A stretch of DNA of 35,711 bases from assembly GCA_025453525.1 (NCBI GenBank), contig JALOQD010000020.1:1-35711 (forward strand), written 5' to 3'. The notes below the pieces were generated by a model that was given only the letters and a program-made list of their open reading frames with translations, did no database searches and was not told the DNA's origin. The position numbers were made by a program, and so were the translations under genes. Below, in pieces: positions 7,845-15,733 of this stretch (positions within the stretch are counted from its first letter, which is position 1; the number at the start of each line of letters is the position of its first letter). The stretch comes from Myxococcota bacterium (GTDB taxonomy: Bacteria > Myxococcota_A > Polyangia > JAAYKL01).

Positions 7845-9026
7845 TCAGAAGGAGAGTCGCCGCAGCCGCTCGCAGGCTTTCTCGACATCGTCCACGCTCG
7901 GCGTGAGGGAAAGGCGCACGTAGTCGCGGCCTGGGTTGCGGCCATCGGGCAGCGGTTCGGAAATGAGCTCGCCGGGAATGCCTACGATGGCCACCTCTGG
8001 CCGGAGCAAGGCCTGGGCGAGGTCCAATCCGGTCATGCCGCAGGGCGCCTTTTGCCACAGGTACACCGTGCCCTGGGGCAAAGCGGCCTGCAGGCCCGCA
8101 GCGCGCAGGGCCGCGACGAGCATGTCGGCCTTTTGGAGGTATTCGGCGCGCATCTGCTCCACATGGGTCTCGTCGCGCAGCGCCGCGGTGGCCGCGTCTT
8201 GGATGAAGGTGGCGGCTCCGGAGTCGAGGTTGGTTTTGACCTTGCGAAATCCCGCGACAATACGGGGATCGCCTGCCACCCAGCCGATGCGATAACAGGT
8301 CATGGCCGAGCGCTTGGAAAGGGAGTTGAAGACGACCACGCCGTCTTTGCCCACTTCGAGAGCCGAGGGCGGGGGCGCCTCTGTGTACCACAGCTCGCTG
8401 TAGGCCTCGTCGGACGCGAGGATGATGCCGCGAGCCTGACACCAGGCATAGGCGTTTTTGTAGAATGCGAGATCCGCGCAGCGACCCGTGGGCGAATTGG
8501 GGTAGTTGACCCACAACACCTTGGCTCTGTCCGCCACAGCGTCTGGAATGGCTAAGAGGTCTGGCAAAAAGCCCGCCTGGGCGTCGAGGGGATAGAACCA
8601 CGGCGTGCCTTCGGCGAACAGGGCGCCGCGGCTGTAGGGCGGATACCCGGGCGAGGGCGCGAGCACCACGTCTCCGGGATCGACGAAGGCCTCGGCAAAG
8701 TGGAAGATACCCTCCTTGGAGCCGATCGTGGTGCTCACTTCGGAATCGGCATCCACAGTCACGCCGAACCGCGCCGCCGTCCACCCTGCCACGGCCTGCC
8801 TGAACCCCAGATCGCCGATGGTGCTCGGATAGCCCGCGGTCGCCCGCTCGTCGACGGCCTCTTGGCAAGCGCGCCGGATGAGCTCAGGCGTGGCCACGGC
8901 TGGATCGCCGACGCCGAGATCCACCGGGTCAGCGCCAGCCTCGCGCAAGAGCCGCACTTTCTCGTCGATGACCGCGAACGCGTAGGCCGGCAGCGCCGAC
9001 AGACGGCGGGCGAGGCGAATGTCCAT
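7845..9026 (-). CDS. PLP-dependent class I/II aminotransferase, DapL/DapC-like
   Basis: The 393-residue product has all fold-type I landmarks: NYPNSPTG (Asn177), SDEAY (Asp206), the PLP-binding Lys238 in NSLSKRS followed by Arg246, and a C-terminal substrate Arg in YVRLSL. The N-terminus (RLSALPAYAFAVIDEK, then LGVGDPAVATP) is like LL-diaminopimelate aminotransferases of the DapL2 type and N-succinyl-DAP aminotransferases, so a role in lysine and peptidoglycan precursor synthesis is likely. Other acyclic amino-acid substrates cannot be excluded. The start has GGGAGG 4 nt upstream, overlapping the stop of the elongation factor gene 9 nt before, so the two form an operon. Aspartate kinase of the same pathway is about 20 kb away. 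Confidence 0.87.
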   Translation of the reverse strand: MDIRLARRLSALPAYAFAVIDEKVRLLREAGADPVDLGVGDPAVATPELIRRACQEAVDERATAGYPSTIGDLGFRQAVAGWTAARFGVTVDADSEVSTTIGSKEGIFHFAEAFVDPGDVVLAPSPGYPPYSRGALFAEGTPWFYPLDAQAGFLPDLLAIPDAVADRAKVLWVNYPNSPTGRCADLAFYKNAYAWCQARGIILASDEAYSELWYTEAPPPSALEVGKDGVVVFNSLSKRSAMTCYRIGWVAGDPRIVAGFRKVKTNLDSGAATFIQDAATAALRDETHVEQMRAEYLQKADMLVAALRAAGLQAALPQGTVYLWQKAPCGMTGLDLAQALLRPEVAIVGIPGELISEPLPDGRNPGRDYVRLSLTPSVDDVEKACERLRRLSF

Positions 9027-9035
9027 GGAACCTCC

Positions 9036-9605
9036 CTAATCGTTGACGCGAGAGACGAACCGACCGTCGCGGGTATCCACCCGGATGCGTTCGCCAGAGC
9101 TGAGATACGGCGGCACGAGGATCTCGATGCCGGTCTCCAGGGTGGCGGGTTTGGTCTGCGCTTGCGCCGTGGCGTTCCGCAGGGACGGCGCTGTGTCGAT
9201 GACCGTCAGCTCCACGGTGGTGGGCAACTCGACGTTGATCACTTCGCCGTTGTACAGCATGGAACGGCACTCGAGGCCATCGGTGAGGTAGCCGGTGGCA
9301 TCGCCGAGGGCCTCGGCTGTGAGCGTAAACTGCTCGTAGCTGACTTGGTCCATGAAAACGTAGCCGTCCTCATCTTTGTACAGATATTGCACGGTTCGTT
9401 TCTCGCAGTCGGCCTCCTTGAGCATCTCGCCCGTGCGGTAGGTCTTCTGCAGCACGGCGCTGGTCATGAGATTCTTGATCTTGACCTTCACGAGGGTCGA
9501 GGCGCCGCGAGCCGAGGGCGTCTGGAACGTCACGTCCATCACTTGCCAGGGCGCGCCGTCGAGGTCGAGGAGCAGGCCGCGTTTCATGTCTCCTGAGTCG
9601 ATCAT
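9036..9605 (-). CDS. efpL: EfpL/YeiP-type elongation factor P
   Basis: The product has 189 residues with the three EF-P domains: KOW-like N-terminus, central OB and C-terminal OB. The tip of domain I reads TPSARGAST with Arg33. This aligns without gaps with SPTARGAAT of E. coli YeiP, now called EfpL, and not with the PGKG (Lys34) loop of classical EF-P. Further YeiP-like segments are TVELTVIDTAPS, TKPATLETG and YLSSGERIRV. EfpL binds stalled ribosomes and helps them pass proline-containing and some other difficult motifs. The ATG at 9605 was chosen because GGAGG lies about 6 nt upstream and the length fits; an upstream ATG at 9644 would add 13 unrelated residues. No EF-P modification gene is in the window. 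Confidence 0.85.
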   Translation of the reverse strand: MIDSGDMKRGLLLDLDGAPWQVMDVTFQTPSARGASTLVKVKIKNLMTSAVLQKTYRTGEMLKEADCEKRTVQYLYKDEDGYVFMDQVSYEQFTLTAEALGDATGYLTDGLECRSMLYNGEVINVELPTTVELTVIDTAPSLRNATAQAQTKPATLETGIEILVPPYLSSGERIRVDTRDGRFVSRVND

Positions 9606-9797
9606 GCTATCCTCCAGGCCGCAGCAGGACTCGCGAGCCCCCAAAGCGGCGGTTCGTGTTTGTTGTCTATCCCGAGGAGCGGTGGAAAAACAAGGGGGAA
9701 GCTCGCCTTGCCCCGGCCAGGCCCGCAGAGGCCCCCACCGACCCGTCTATCCCGGAGCAGCATCGACAGCAGGGAGCTTCGCTGTTACCCCTAGGGC

Positions 9798-10730
9798 ATG
9801 AGCCATTCCAGCCAGCCGATTCTCGAGCCGTTCACCGTGGCAGAGGACGAGCGCATCGAAGCGTGCGTGCCGAGCCGCGGCCGCAACCCCAACCTGTGCG
9901 TGCTTCTCCAGGCCCTGCGCACCCAGACGTTTCAAGGTTTCGACGTCACAGTGCTCGACGATAACCCAGACACCTCCTTGCGAGACGACTTCACTGTGCG
10001 GGCCATGCTCGACCTGCTCGAGCTCGAGGGCCACCGCTGTCGCATCCTGCGCGGTCCCTGCCAAGGCCTCATGTACGCCCAGAACACCCTGCTCATGGCG
10101 AGCAAGAAGCGCCTCGTGGCCCGGCTCGACGACGACACCGTGCCGCAACCCCACACCCTCGAGCGGCTCATGAAAATCTTGCTGGAGGACAATAAAGGAG
10201 ACGTTGCGGCGGTCTCTGGTCCGATCCCGGCGTTCGTGGGCGGCAAGCTCGCCGACTACGCCCTGCCAGATCCCCAGTCCCTGGCCCAGTACGCGGCCTT
10301 CGAGACTCCACAGACGCGCTACGTGCACCCAGAGGGCGCCGCGCCGCGCCGCATGACCTCTCTTTACAGCAGCTTCATCTACAAACGAGCTTGGTTCGTC
10401 ACAGCGGGCGGGTTTTCCTTGAGCTACTCGCGCATCGCCGAAAAGGAGGATGCGGACATCACCCTGCGCGTCGCCTTTCTCGGGGGCGTTCTGGTGTTCG
10501 TTCCCAGCGCCCTGTCCTGGCATCTCAAGGCGCCCATGGGCGGCATCCGGCACCTGTCGAACGAAGAACGGCAGCAGCTGTTCACCGCCGACTACCTCAA
10601 CTTCGTCGAGCGAGCCAAAACCCTCGGCCAGGGCGAGTTTCCCTGGGAGCGCGAGCGCCAAGCCAACCTCGAGCCCTTTCAAAAATGGCTGGAGCTCGAG
10701 GACGAGGCCCGAGGCTACATCGAAAGATAA
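9798..10730 (+). CDS. Family 2 glycosyltransferase
   Basis: The product has 310 residues. A GT-A fold is visible: EACVPSRGRNP and VTVLDDNPD form the nucleotide-sugar half, and LDDDT at residues 110-114 is the metal-binding acidic motif after a long insertion. The second half has GGFS, EKEDADITLR (the probable catalytic Glu/Asp region) and a Trp/His-rich end. There is no transmembrane segment, so it is a soluble or peripheral cytoplasmic enzyme. Sugar and acceptor cannot be told; no polysaccharide cluster surrounds it. Only a weak purine stretch (TAGGGC) precedes the ATG. The last 16 nt overlap the end of the convergent UvrA-like gene. Confidence 0.85.
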   Translation: MSHSSQPILEPFTVAEDERIEACVPSRGRNPNLCVLLQALRTQTFQGFDVTVLDDNPDTSLRDDFTVRAMLDLLELEGHRCRILRGPCQGLMYAQNTLLMASKKRLVARLDDDTVPQPHTLERLMKILLEDNKGDVAAVSGPIPAFVGGKLADYALPDPQSLAQYAAFETPQTRYVHPEGAAPRRMTSLYSSFIYKRAWFVTAGGFSLSYSRIAEKEDADITLRVAFLGGVLVFVPSALSWHLKAPMGGIRHLSNEERQQLFTADYLNFVERAKTLGQGEFPWERERQANLEPFQKWLELEDEARGYIER

Positions 10731-13700
10731 CCCCGCGCGGCAAGGGCCAAACCCGTGTGAGACGCACGGCACGCTTGCACGAGCGCCGGAGGTCCCTCCA
10801 CGACGACTCGACCGCCTCCCTCGCCTCCTTCTGGCCCCAGGTCGATGATCCAGTCCGCAGCCGCGACGAGGTCGAGGTTGTGCTCCACGACGACGACCAA
10901 GTGACCAGCTTCCACCAGTTCGTGGAGGTGGGCGACGAGTCGGTCCACGTCATCGAGGCCCAGCCCGCGGGTCGGTTCATCGAGGAGCACGGCGGCTTTC
11001 TGCTGATTAGTGCTCCGGAGCAGCAAGCCGAGGCGCAGGCGCTGCAGCTCGCCCGCAGAGAGGGTCTTGGCCTCCTGCCCGAGCCTCAAATAGGACAGGC
11101 CGAGGTCGCACAGAGCGCGCAGCGGCGCAGTGAGCGCCGCGTCCTTTTCGAAGCGCGAGGCGACTTCGCCAATGGGCGTCTCCAGGAGCTGCGCGATGTC
11201 GCGCCCAAAAAGGTTGCACTCGAGGACGCGGTCCCCGAATTTTTGGCCTCCGCACGCCTCACAGCCCACAGTGACGTCGGGAAGCAGATCCATGGGAATC
11301 GTCACAGAGCCCCGGCCTTCACACTCTTCGCAGCGCCCGCCCGGGCTCGCGGTGGAGAAGTGCTTGGCCAAAAGGCCCAATGCCCGGGCCTGCTCGGTGG
11401 CGGCAAAGCGCTTGCGCAAGACCTCTGCCACACCGCACAAGGTGGCCACTGTGCTCTGGCCTCCCCCTGTCGAGGCCCCCTGACGGAGCGACAACACCTC
11501 ATCCACCGGCGTGTGCAGCTCCAGATCCTGACAACCCACGCACGGCGCTCCGCGCAGCCGCGCTTCGATGGACCGCCCAAGGACCTCATGCACCAGGGTC
11601 GACTTTCCACTGCCCGACACCCCGGTCACGGCGATGAACACTCCTGCCGGAAACGAGACCTCAAGGTCCCGCAGATTGTGCTGCCGGGCGCCGCGCACCG
11701 TGACTCCTGGCCGCGGCGCGCGGGGCGTGCGAGCTGGTGCGCGGCGAGCGGCTCGCAGCAAACGGGCCGTATGGCTTTGCGGCAAAAGCTCGCTGGGTGG
11801 GCCAAAGGCCGTGATCTGGCCGCCCATGGGTCCAGACGAAGGGCCGAGCTCCACCACCAGGTCGGCCTTGGCGACGAGGGCTGCATCGTGCTCCACGACC
11901 ACCACGGCATTGCCCGCATCTGCCAAACCGCGCAGCACGCCGCACAAGCGCTCCACGTCGCGCGTGTGCAGGCCCTTGGTCGGCTCATCCAACACGTAGG
12001 TAATTCCCACCAGGCCCCCACCCAAGGCCGAGGCGAGGCGCAGGCGCGCAAGCTCGCCGCCGCTCAAGGACGAGGCCTGGCGATCGGCGCTCAAGTACCC
12101 GAGCCCGGCATCGAGGAGCAGCCCGAGCCTGTGCGACAATTCTGCCCGGAGAGGAGCGCTCGCCTCGAGCTCCCATGCGGATAGGCCCAGCTTCGCTGGC
12201 TCGGCTTCCATGGCATCGAACCAGTCGCGCAACTGCTCGAGAGAGCCTTTGAGCGCTTCGGGCAAGCGCTGGCCAGCCAGAGACACGCTCCTCGGCTCTG
12301 GTCTGAGGCGCTCGCCGAGGCACTCGGAGCACGGAACCTCGCCCATCAGACCTTCGAGGGATTCGCCGCTCGCTCCGGCATGGGTCCTCTCGTGCTCGCG
12401 CTCCACCAGGGACAGAAGGCCTGGCCACGTCGCATGGAAGCGATGCGCTCCTTGTCGCTTGCCGCGTTTGTAGCGCCACTCCACTTCGAAAACCCGGTCC
12501 AGGGCGCCTTCGAGGCACAGGGTCTTTTCCCTTTGCCCCAAGGTTGACCACGGCAGGCTCACATCGAGACCAAAGCTCGCCGCCGCCGCGGCCAGAGTCG
12601 CCATGTGCTGGCCGTGGGGCTCGCCGAGATAGGAACCGAATCGCGAACCCTGCATCGCTCCTGCGTGGAGTGGCCGGTCTGGATGGGTGATGAGGGCGGC
12701 TGCATCGCACTTTGGGACAAACCCGAGCCCCTTGCAGTGCGGGCAGGCGCCAGCCTCGGTGTTGGACGAGAACGCACCGGCCCAGAGCCTCGGGCGCACA
12801 GAGCCGCACGCGCAGGCAGAGAGACCGGCGAGCTCCCCGCACCCTTCGCAGGTTCGCTTTCCGAGGCGGGAGAAGAGCAGGCGCAGCAGCTCGCCGATTT
12901 CGCTCATCGTCCCCACTGTGGAGCGAGGGTTGCGCCGACCCGCGCTGTGCGACACAGACACCGTGGCCTGGAGGTCTGCGGCGCTCTCGAGCCTCGCTCC
13001 GCCTCCGCGCGGCAGGAACCGCCTGGCCCAGGGCGCCACGATGTCGGCAAAGCGAGCTTCCGCCTCGGTGAGGAGCGTATCGAACACCAAGGAGGACTTG
13101 CCGCTGCCGCTCGGACCGGTTACGACGCACAACCCCCGCGCTGGAATCTGGATATCGATGGCGCGCAGGTTGTGGGTGGAGACTCCGTTGAGAGCCATGG
13201 GCGGAGGGTTCTCGGGTCGAACCCGGGGGCCGCTTGGGTCTGGTTGTCGCCCGTCTCGTAAGCACTGGGCCGTGATCGAGCCGAGGCAACGCTCGAGCTC
13301 TTCGGGCAGTCCCTGGAACACGATCCGCCCACCGTCTGGACCACTCCCTGGACCGATATCGATGACGCGATCGGCGCAGCGCGCGAGCTCGAGGTCGTTG
13401 TCCGCGACGAGCAGCGTATGCCCCGCGTCCAACAATCGATCCCAGGCCCGCAGCATCGAGGCCATGTCTGCGCCGTGCAAGCCATTGCTAGGCTCGTCGA
13501 GGATGAGCAGGGCATTGCCCTTGCCAGCTCCGGCGAGCTCAGTGGCGAGCTTCACTCTCTGGGCCTCGCCGCCCGACAGGGTCGTGGCTGGTTGGCCCAA
13601 GTGCAGATAGCCGAGGCCCATGTCGACGAGCGCGCCGAGAATTCTCCGAAGTTTGGGGTGGTCTGCGAAGAGCTCCACGGCCTCTGCGATACTCGACTCC

Positions 13701-15634
13701 AGGACGTCCGCGATGCTCGCGTCGCGATAGCGCACCTCGAGAACCTCTTCGTGAAAGCGCTTGCCGCCACACGTCTCGCAGACGAGGTCTACCGAGCCGA
13801 GGTAGCGCATGCCGATCTCGATCGCGCCTGCGCCTTGGCACGCCTCACACCGTCCCCCGGTCGTGTTGAACGAAAAGCTGCCCTTGGAGAGGGCTCTCGC
13901 CTTGGCCTGCGGCGAGGCCGCGAACACAGCGCGGATCTCGTCGAACGCGCCGCTGTAGGTGGCCGGATTGGACCGAGGCGTGCGGCCGATGGGCTCGGCG
14001 TCCACCGTGACGATGCGAGAAAAAGCTCCCTTTTCACCGGTGCGCAGCCTGTTGGCCACAGCGCAGAGCAGCGAGGTCTTGCCCGCACCCGAGACGCCTG
14101 TGACGAGGTTGAGGCCCTGGCGCAGAAACTCGAGGTCCGCGTGATGGAGATTGTGACGAGAAAGAGCGCGCACTTTGACCTGCCCGTTGCCCTGCCGCCG
14201 TTTCCGCATGAACGAGCCGCCGCGCAGCCAGGTCATGGTGGGACTGGCAGGCTCTGCACAAGAGGCGAGAAGCTCTGACGGGGGACCGCTCCAAAGCAAC
14301 TGTCCGCCGAGGCTCCCAGGGCCTGGGCCCAAATCGACGAGCCAATCCGCACTGCGGGCCACCATGGCGTCATGCTCGACGGCGATGACCGTTTGGCCTT
14401 TGTCCCGCAGGCGCCGCAGAACGCTCAGGAGCTTTCCCGTGTCGTGGGGATGCAGTCCGGCTGTGGGCTCGTCCAGCACCATCACCAGGCCCCGCAGCTC
14501 TCCGAGCGCGAGGGACGCAAGGCGCAACCGCTGGGCTTCTCCCATGCTGAGGGTCGGCGCGGCCCGGTCGAACGCCAAGGACGAGAGACCGAGCTCTTCT
14601 AGAAGGTCGCACCGCGCCTCGATATCCTCGCAGATGGGGCCTGCCACGGCGAGCTCCCGGCCAGTGTGCGCGCTGGCTGCCAAAAACGCCCGCAAGCTCG
14701 AGGCGTTCATCCCAGAAAGGTCGGCAATGCTCGCGCCCCGCCACCGCACCCCGAGCGCCTCGGGCCGCAGCCTCGCGCCGCCGCAGGTCGGGCATTCCCG
14801 AGTTTGGACATAGCGCAAGATCGAATCATTGCGCTTGCCGCGCAGGATCTCTTCCATGATCGGAACGAGCCCTCGGTAGTATCCCTCTTGCCGTGGCCGA
14901 GCCGTGATGCCCGTCCACTTCATCCGCGATTCCAAGGGGTGTTTGCCAAAGGGGACCTTGCGCCGCTGCGAGCCGTAAAACACAACGTGCCGGACGTCTT
15001 CGGACAAGGTCTGCCAGGGCGTATCGACGTCGCCACCGTGCTCGCGCAGCACTTCATCGAGGACCGCGAGGGTCACCTGGGAGTACATCAGGTAGCCGTT
15101 CCCTGTGCTCACTCGCAACGCGCCGTCGCGCAGAGACTTCGTCGGATCTGCGACGATGAGCTCTGGGTCCAGAGCGTCCATGAGCCCCAAGCCCTTGCAC
15201 GCTCCGCAGGCTCCCTCCTCGCTGTTGAAGGAGAAGAGCGCTCGAGTAGGGACCACACCGCTCTCGGACGTGCCCAAGCGGGCCATGAAGAGGCGCAAAA
15301 GATCGTAGACCTCGGTGATCGTTCCGACTGTGGACCGAGGGTTCTTCAGCACCACCCTGCGACCCACGGCCACGGCCGGACCGAGGCCAGAGAAGCTCGT
15401 GGCCGATGGGCGAGACAGGCCAGCCGAAAACGACCGCGCGTACGAAGGCATTGTCTCTAAAAAACGGCGCTGACCCTCCTGATGGATGGTGTCGAAGGCC
15501 AGGGACGACTTGCCTGACCCAGACACCCCGGTGACCACCGCGAGACTCTCTCGGGGAAGGGCGATGTCGAATCCCGCAAGGTTGTGCTCGCGGGCTTGCC
15601 GGACCACGATATTTTGGTCTTGCCGCTTTGTCAT
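10715..15634 (-). CDS. Tandem double-length UvrA-like ABC ATPase (UvrA2/DrrC-like, lacks UvrB-binding domain)
   Basis: The product has 1639 residues, against about 940 for UvrA, because two UvrA units are fused; the join is near residue 800. There are four Walker A motifs (36-43 GVSGSGKS, 513-520 GVSGAGKT, 840-847 GPSGSGKS, 1338-1345 GVSGSGKS). The four signatures are LSMGE 362, LSGGE 686, LSGGE 1190 and LSAGE 1525, and four Walker B motifs contain DEP (388, 713, 1216, 1552). Both C-terminal ATPase halves keep the DNA-binding zinc module (CEAC/CETC at 596-622; CEEC/CEAC at 1435-1461). In both N-terminal halves the UvrB-binding domain is missing. In unit 1, MARLG is followed after about ten residues by LFSFNSEEGACGAC; unit 2 keeps a shortened zinc-like CEGC/CAC. 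UvrA2 of Deinococcus and DrrC of Streptomyces also lack this domain and are linked to drug or DNA-damage tolerance. A canonical RTPRSNPATY segment survives only in unit 1. The ATG at 15634 starts the homology, but no Shine-Dalgarno is seen. Confidence 0.92.
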   Translation of the reverse strand: MTKRQDQNIVVRQAREHNLAGFDIALPRESLAVVTGVSGSGKSSLAFDTIHQEGQRRFLETMPSYARSFSAGLSRPSATSFSGLGPAVAVGRRVVLKNPRSTVGTITEVYDLLRLFMARLGTSESGVVPTRALFSFNSEEGACGACKGLGLMDALDPELIVADPTKSLRDGALRVSTGNGYLMYSQVTLAVLDEVLREHGGDVDTPWQTLSEDVRHVVFYGSQRRKVPFGKHPLESRMKWTGITARPRQEGYYRGLVPIMEEILRGKRNDSILRYVQTRECPTCGGARLRPEALGVRWRGASIADLSGMNASSLRAFLAASAHTGRELAVAGPICEDIEARCDLLEELGLSSLAFDRAAPTLSMGEAQRLRLASLALGELRGLVMVLDEPTAGLHPHDTGKLLSVLRRLRDKGQTVIAVEHDAMVARSADWLVDLGPGPGSLGGQLLWSGPPSELLASCAEPASPTMTWLRGGSFMRKRRQGNGQVKVRALSRHNLHHADLEFLRQGLNLVTGVSGAGKTSLLCAVANRLRTGEKGAFSRIVTVDAEPIGRTPRSNPATYSGAFDEIRAVFAASPQAKARALSKGSFSFNTTGGRCEACQGAGAIEIGMRYLGSVDLVCETCGGKRFHEEVLEVRYRDASIADVLESSIAEAVELFADHPKLRRILGALVDMGLGYLHLGQPATTLSGGEAQRVKLATELAGAGKGNALLILDEPSNGLHGADMASMLRAWDRLLDAGHTLLVADNDLELARCADRVIDIGPGSGPDGGRIVFQGLPEELERCLGSITAQCLRDGRQPDPSGPRVRPENPPPMALNGVSTHNLRAIDIQIPARGLCVVTGPSGSGKSSLVFDTLLTEAEARFADIVAPWARRFLPRGGGARLESAADLQATVSVSHSAGRRNPRSTVGTMSEIGELLRLLFSRLGKRTCEGCGELAGLSACACGSVRPRLWAGAFSSNTEAGACPHCKGLGFVPKCDAAALITHPDRPLHAGAMQGSRFGSYLGEPHGQHMATLAAAAASFGLDVSLPWSTLGQREKTLCLEGALDRVFEVEWRYKRGKRQGAHRFHATWPGLLSLVEREHERTHAGASGESLEGLMGEVPCSECLGERLRPEPRSVSLAGQRLPEALKGSLEQLRDWFDAMEAEPAKLGLSAWELEASAPLRAELSHRLGLLLDAGLGYLSADRQASSLSGGELARLRLASALGGGLVGITYVLDEPTKGLHTRDVERLCGVLRGLADAGNAVVVVEHDAALVAKADLVVELGPSSGPMGGQITAFGPPSELLPQSHTARLLRAARRAPARTPRAPRPGVTVRGARQHNLRDLEVSFPAGVFIAVTGVSGSGKSTLVHEVLGRSIEARLRGAPCVGCQDLELHTPVDEVLSLRQGASTGGGQSTVATLCGVAEVLRKRFAATEQARALGLLAKHFSTASPGGRCEECEGRGSVTIPMDLLPDVTVGCEACGGQKFGDRVLECNLFGRDIAQLLETPIGEVASRFEKDAALTAPLRALCDLGLSYLRLGQEAKTLSAGELQRLRLGLLLRSTNQQKAAVLLDEPTRGLGLDDVDRLVAHLHELVEAGHLVVVVEHNLDLVAAADWIIDLGPEGGEGGGRVVVEGPPALVQACRASHTGLALAARGYLSM

Positions 15635-15733
15635 AAAGAGATGTGAACCACACAAATGGCGAACCAGACAAGGAGAGGGACAAGCGCGACGAAACCCTTT
15701 CCCCCTCCCAGGCAAACGGCTAGAATCGCCGCC

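Noticed and set aside
10391-12184. Plus-strand open frame of 597 codons
   Set aside because: It overlaps the glycosyltransferase end and lies antisense to the UvrA-like gene, which has all ABC motifs; composition is shadow-like (Arg/Gln/His-rich).
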